Source: Candidatus Contendibacter odensensis
Lineage (GTDB): Bacteria; Pseudomonadota; Gammaproteobacteria; Competibacterales; Competibacteraceae
NCBI GenBank assembly: GCA_002747185.1
Contig: PDTV01000006.1
Coordinates: 21,578 to 85,577 of the forward strand
Length of the DNA: 64,000 nucleotides
Reading direction: 5' to 3'
Shown: positions 60,376-64,000 of the stretch, piece by piece
Position numbering within the stretch: the stretch's first letter is position 1
How the letters are laid out: each line of letters starts with the position of its first letter
The notes under the pieces: model-generated
Seen by the model: only the letters and a program-made list of their open reading frames with translations
The model's database searches: none
What the model was told of the DNA's origin: nothing
Program-made: the position numbers and the translations under genes

Positions 60376-60711
60376 CTATAACTCGGCCACAGTCACAGTA
60401 ATATGGCTGGTACGCTTGACGATCCGATTGCCGCGACCCTTGGCACGAGCATGCATCCGCTTCAGCACCGGCCCACAGTCCACACAGATTGCCGATACCT
60501 TCAACTCATCAATATCCGCACCCTCATTATGCTCGGCATTGGCAATCGCTGATTCCAGCACCCGCTGAATTATCTTTGCCGATTTCTTGCTGCTGAAAGT
60601 CAGAATCTGTAAAGCCCGTTCAACCGGTAAGTTACGCACCTGATCGGCCACCAGGCGGGCTTTCTGTGGCGAAATACGGACGTATTTCATGACAGCAAAT
60701 GATTCTTGCAT
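60376..60711 (-). CDS. rplV: 50S ribosomal protein uL22
   Basis: 111 residues with [20 protein letters not shown] and [20 protein letters not shown], then [13 protein letters not shown]. Its beta-hairpin ([15 protein letters not shown]) lines the exit tunnel. The start ATG at 60711 ([10 protein letters not shown]) is a little upstream of the family's usual methionine; ATG 60690 is also possible. Confidence 0.98.
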   Translation of the reverse strand: MQESFAVMKYVRISPQKARLVADQVRNLPVERALQILTFSSKKSAKIIQRVLESAIANAEHNEGADIDELKVSAICVDCGPVLKRMHARAKGRGNRIVKRTSHITVTVAEL

Positions 60712-60723
60712 TGAAATAGCCCC

Positions 60724-60996
60724 TTATCTAGATTTCTTATCCGCTGCATGGCCACGATAAGTACGGGTCGCAGCAAACTCACCCAGTTTGTGACCGATCA
60801 TGTTTTCGGTAATGAGGACCGGAACATGTTGACGGCCATTGTGAACCGCAATCGTCAAACCAATCATATTGGGGAGAATCATGGAACGGCGCGACCATGT
60901 TTTAATCGGTCGCCTAGAGTTTGTAGCCACTGCCTGATCCACCTTTTTTACTAGATGATGATCGACAAACGGCCCCTTTTTAATCGAACGTGGCAC
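60724..60996 (-). CDS. rpsS: 30S ribosomal protein uS19
   Basis: 90 residues, beginning [20 protein letters not shown] and containing [20 protein letters not shown] and the signature [20 protein letters not shown]. It forms the 30S head with uS13. Confidence 0.99.
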   Translation of the reverse strand: MPRSIKKGPFVDHHLVKKVDQAVATNSRRPIKTWSRRSMILPNMIGLTIAVHNGRQHVPVLITENMIGHKLGEFAATRTYRGHAADKKSR

Positions 60997-61025
60997 CTCT
61001 GATTACCTCTCAGGGAATTCCTGCG

Positions 61026-61853
61026 TTACTTCGCCTTACGTCGGCGCACAATACATTTATCAGTACGCTTATTCGAGCGTGTCTTATGGCCCTTGGTAGG
61101 TACGCCCCAAGGTGAGACGGGATGGCGACCGCCTGAAGTACGCCCCTCGCCACCACCATGTGGATGGTCCACCGGATTCATAGCCACACCGCGTACTGTG
61201 GGCCGAATACCACGCCAGCGCCTGGCCCCGGCCTTGCCGAGCGAGCGCAAGCTGTGCTCCGAATTGCCTACTTCACCAATCGTTGCCTTGCAATCCACAT
61301 GAACTTTGCGAATCTCGCCTGAACGCAATCGCAGCGTTGCGTAACTGCCTTCACGCGCAACCAATTGTACTGATGCGCCAGCACTACGGGCGATTTGCGC
61401 ACCCTTGCCCGGCCGGAGCTCAATACAATGTACCTGGGTACCTACCGGTATACTCCGCAGCGGTAACGCATTGCCTGCCTTGATCGCTGCTGCCGACCCT
61501 GACAAAACAACCGCACCCACACCAACACCACGCGGTGCGACCATGTAACGGCGCTCACCATCAGCATACAGCAACAATGCAATATGGGCACTGCGATTCG
61601 GATCATATTCCAACCGCTCAACACGCGCCGGAATATTATCCTTGTTCCGCTTAAAATCGATAATCCGGTAGTGCTGCTTATGTCCGCCACCCTGATGGCG
61701 AACGGTGATACGACCGGTATTATTACGACCCCCGCTACGGGATTTCTTTTCCAAAAGTGGTTCATAAGGCCGCCCCTTGTGAAGCTGGGGATTCATAACC
61801 TTGACCACAAAACGCCGCCCCGGGGAGGTTGGCTTGGTCTTAACGATTGGCAT
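61026..61853 (-). CDS. rplB: 50S ribosomal protein uL2
   Basis: 275 residues, family length (E. coli 273): [40 protein letters not shown], and [20 protein letters not shown] with the functionally important histidine near residue 230. uL2 supports peptidyl transferase activity and subunit joining. Confidence 0.99.
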   Translation of the reverse strand: MPIVKTKPTSPGRRFVVKVMNPQLHKGRPYEPLLEKKSRSGGRNNTGRITVRHQGGGHKQHYRIIDFKRNKDNIPARVERLEYDPNRSAHIALLLYADGERRYMVAPRGVGVGAVVLSGSAAAIKAGNALPLRSIPVGTQVHCIELRPGKGAQIARSAGASVQLVAREGSYATLRLRSGEIRKVHVDCKATIGEVGNSEHSLRSLGKAGARRWRGIRPTVRGVAMNPVDHPHGGGEGRTSGGRHPVSPWGVPTKGHKTRSNKRTDKCIVRRRKAK

Positions 61854-61896
61854 TGGGTTTCACCTTCATTTAACGGGTCGGGATGCAGATAGCCGC

Positions 61897-62202
61897 TTAC
61901 TCCGCCACCAGAAAATCGATCTCTTGACCCGCCTCCAGTGAGACGTAAGCCTTCTTCCAGCTTGAGCGTCGCCCGTATCTTGCACCGAAACGCCTGCGCT
62001 TTCCTTTAACGTTGAGCACCGTCACATCCTTAACAGTCACCTTAAACAGCAGCTCTACTGCACCTTTAATCTCTGGCTTGGTTGCATCACGAACAACTTT
62101 AAATACAACCTGGTTATGCCGCTCAGCAACCCGGTTGCTTTTCTCGGAGATATGCGGAGCCAACAGAATCTTTAGTAATCGTTCCTGATTCACGCTAACC
62201 AC
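61897..62202 (-). CDS. rplW: 50S ribosomal protein uL23
   Basis: 101 residues: [40 protein letters not shown] and a basic loop [17 protein letters not shown]. It lies at the tunnel exit and docks trigger factor and SRP. Its start overlaps the rplD stop by 13 bases. Confidence 0.98.
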   Translation of the reverse strand: MVSVNQERLLKILLAPHISEKSNRVAERHNQVVFKVVRDATKPEIKGAVELLFKVTVKDVTVLNVKGKRRRFGARYGRRSSWKKAYVSLEAGQEIDFLVAE

Positions 62203-62816
62203 TCCCCAACGCGCTGCATTGCACCCACTGTTATCACTACGGCACTGGAACCAACCAATGTAACCGGATCAAGCCCAGCTACATCACTGACCGCTATATG
62301 CCTTAAATTGCGGGCAGACAAATACAGGTTGAGATCGATCTCCTCGCTGACAAGCAGTAACCGTTTTTTATCAGCCAAGCCCATCGACGTTAAATAGGCA
62401 ATCATGTGCTTGGTCTTGATTTCTGGACATTCCAGCTTATCAACGACAACCATGCGATCCTGCCGTATCAATTCAGACAGTATTGAGCGCATGGCCGCCC
62501 GATACATTTTTCGGTTAACTTTTTGTGAGTGATCCTGCGGGCGTGCGGCAAAGGTTACACCACCACCGCGCCACAGCGGACTGCTCGATGTACCAGCACG
62601 TGCGCGGCCCATTCCCTTCTGTCGCCATGGTTTGGCACCACCACCTCTAACCTGAGCGCGGTTCTTCTGGGCTCGATTACCACAGCGCGCACCCGCCAGG
62701 TAAGCCACAACCACCTGGTGTACCAATGCTTCATTAAAGGGCCGGTCAAAAGCTACATCTGATACGGTAACGTGCCCGGATACTGAATCATCAGGATTTT
62801 TGATCTGAAGTTCCAT
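62190..62816 (-). CDS. rplD: 50S ribosomal protein uL4
   Basis: 208 residues (E. coli 201), with [40 protein letters not shown] and the [20 protein letters not shown] loop. In E. coli uL4 autoregulates the S10 operon. The N-terminus [20 protein letters not shown] is of the normal kind. Confidence 0.98.
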   Translation of the reverse strand: MELQIKNPDDSVSGHVTVSDVAFDRPFNEALVHQVVVAYLAGARCGNRAQKNRAQVRGGGAKPWRQKGMGRARAGTSSSPLWRGGGVTFAARPQDHSQKVNRKMYRAAMRSILSELIRQDRMVVVDKLECPEIKTKHMIAYLTSMGLADKKRLLLVSEEIDLNLYLSARNLRHIAVSDVAGLDPVTLVGSSAVVITVGAMQRVGEWLA

Positions 62817-62826
62817 AATTATCTCC

Positions 62827-63471
62827 TTAACGACGCGCTTTCACAGCGGGTCGGATCATCAGATCGCTGCCTTTATGGCCAGGCACTGCACCCTTGATCG
62901 CCAGCATATTGCGCTCTATATCGACCTGCACGACTTCCAGATTTTGGATACAGCGACGCGCTGCGCCGAGATGGCCAGCCATTTTTTTGCCTTTAAACAC
63001 ACGGCCAGGTGTCTGATTTTGGCCAATGGAGCCCGGTACCCGATGCGATAAGGAGTTACCATGGCTATTACGCTGACCACGGAAATGATGGCGCTTGATA
63101 GTGCCGGCGAAACCTTTACCAATCGTGGTTCCAATAACATCCACTTTCTGACCGGCCTGAAAAAAATCAACCTTTAATTCAGCGCCTATATCAATTTCGG
63201 CTCCTTCACCTTCCGCCAGACGAAATTCCCAGAGTTTACGACCGGGTTTGACACCTGCTTTAGCGAAATGCCCGGCCATAGGCTGCGTAACACGGCCAGC
63301 ACGACGGCTGCCTACCGTTACCTGCAAGGCACGATAGCCATCAGTGTCCTCAGTCTTGACTTGAGTGACACGATTAGGCTCGACTTCAACAAGTGTTACG
63401 GGTATGGATACGCCATCTTCCGTAAAAACACGGGTCATACCGGCTTTGCGACCGATGAGTCCTAATGCCAT
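62827..63471 (-). CDS. rplC: 50S ribosomal protein uL3
   Basis: 214 residues: [40 protein letters not shown] and [20 protein letters not shown], which includes the glutamine methylated by PrmB in E. coli (Q150). It is an early 50S assembly protein. Confidence 0.99.
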   Translation of the reverse strand: MALGLIGRKAGMTRVFTEDGVSIPVTLVEVEPNRVTQVKTEDTDGYRALQVTVGSRRAGRVTQPMAGHFAKAGVKPGRKLWEFRLAEGEGAEIDIGAELKVDFFQAGQKVDVIGTTIGKGFAGTIKRHHFRGQRNSHGNSLSHRVPGSIGQNQTPGRVFKGKKMAGHLGAARRCIQNLEVVQVDIERNMLAIKGAVPGHKGSDLMIRPAVKARR

Positions 63472-63497
63472 TTTATTAATACCTCTATTGACAACTA

Positions 63498-63532
63498 CGG
63501 GTCAGAGGAGGGAAGGCACCCCTCATGACCCG
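63498..63532 (-). other. Hairpin between rpsJ and rplC
   Basis: CGGGTCA pairs with TGACCCG, with further GAGG/CCTC pairing inside. There is no T-run, so it is more likely a leader or processing structure than a terminator. Confidence 0.4.
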
Positions 63533-63553
63533 ATCCGGTCTTTGCAATACAAC

Positions 63554-63868
63554 CTAATTCAGCTTGATCTGCACATCCACACCGGCGGCAAGATCAAGTT
63601 TCATTAGCGCATCAACCGTTTTGTCGGTAGGATCGACAATATCCATTAACCGCTTGTGGGTACGCAATTCATACTGGTCACGGGCATCTTTATTAACGTG
63701 TGGCGAGACCAGCACAGTAAAACGCTCAATCTTGATCGGTAGCGGAATGGGGCCACGAACCTGGGCGCCAGTACGTCGAGCAGTCTCGACAATCTCCCGC
63801 GCCGACTGGTCAATCAAACGATGGTCGAACGCTTTAAGGCGAATGCGGATACGCTGATTGGTGGTCAT
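63554..63868 (-). CDS. rpsJ: 30S ribosomal protein uS10
   Basis: ATG at 63868 gives 104 residues with [20 protein letters not shown] and TAVKRTG-like [20 protein letters not shown]. uS10 (NusE) also acts in transcription antitermination with NusB. An ATG at 63880 would overlap the tuf stop and is not favoured. It is the first gene of the S10 operon and follows tuf by eight bases. Confidence 0.98.
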   Translation of the reverse strand: MTTNQRIRIRLKAFDHRLIDQSAREIVETARRTGAQVRGPIPLPIKIERFTVLVSPHVNKDARDQYELRTHKRLMDIVDPTDKTVDALMKLDLAAGVDVQIKLN

Positions 63869-63876
63869 GCGACTAC

Positions 63877-64000
63877 TCACTCAATTATTTTTGCGACGAC
63901 ACCGGCGCCGACGGTTCGCCCCCCCTCACGCACGGCGAAGCGCAAACCTTCATCCATGGCAATGGGGGCAATCAGACTGACAACCATTTTAACATTGTCT
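63877..64000 (-). CDS. tuf: Elongation factor Tu, C-terminal fragment (5' end off window)
   Basis: Only the last 41 codons are in the window: [20 protein letters not shown] followed by [20 protein letters not shown] and a TGA stop. This is the unmistakable C-terminus of EF-Tu domain 3, which delivers aminoacyl-tRNA to the ribosome. It is upstream of rpsJ, the conserved str-S10 junction. Confidence 0.98.
   Translation of the reverse strand, partial: DNVKMVVSLIAPIAMDEGLRFAVREGGRTVGAGVVAKIIE

Overview
The window is a bacterial chromosome segment, most likely from a gammaproteobacterium. The S10-spc-alpha ribosomal protein block, the rplU-rpmA-obgE-proB run, mnmA-hflD, htpX, rdgC, fadM, tpm and a Pseudomonas-type split class II ribonucleotide reductase all point that way. 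A phasin implies polyhydroxyalkanoate granules. I cannot place it below class. Base composition looks moderate, with clearly AT-richer patches around 20.1-20.9 kb and 34.5-37.6 kb.

Layout. 1-9.4 kb: a partial pterin carbinolamine dehydratase gene, a coiled-coil membrane protein, rdgC, a phasin, mnmA, hflD, relA, a broken cytochrome c gene and proB. 9.4-15.5 kb: obgE, rpmA, rplU, divergent ispB, tRNA-Pro, a decayed stretch with an IS630-type remnant, tRNA-Ala, htpX and queA. 15.5-20.8 kb: a DsbC-like protein, mazG, a YgiQ-type radical SAM protein and a methyltransferase. 21-28.3 kb: a tightly overlapping minus-strand cluster reading copper-type P-ATPase, 26-residue membrane peptide, small membrane protein, two histidine kinases and a FixJ-type regulator. 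28.6-38.4 kb: a mosaic accessory region with a broken response regulator, a coiled-coil protein, fadM, a phosphopantetheinyl transferase, an unusual nucleotidyltransferase/sugar-transferase-like fusion, tpm, methyltransferases, a GT-C type membrane protein and an MFS fragment. 38.5-43 kb: a methyl-cycle block (metK, SAH riboswitch, ahcY, metF). 43.2-49.7 kb: two lipoproteins, nrdJa-nrdJb behind two NrdR-like boxes, a quinone oxidoreductase and a small orphan protein. 49.8-64 kb: rplQ back to the end of tuf, all on the minus strand in the usual order.

Themes. metK, ahcY and metF with the SAH riboswitch form a coherent S-adenosylmethionine recycling unit. The overlapping start/stop codons in the copA-to-FixJ cluster suggest co-translation of a metal transporter with an unusual two-kinase, one-regulator system; the cupredoxin that often follows such ATPases seems reduced to its membrane anchor. 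Four copies of a two-hairpin palindromic repeat sit in the accessory intergenic regions, and at least five gene remnants (cytochrome c, IS630 transposase, GH31-like hydrolase, response regulator/phasin, MFS transporter) show ongoing gene decay beside intact housekeeping genes.
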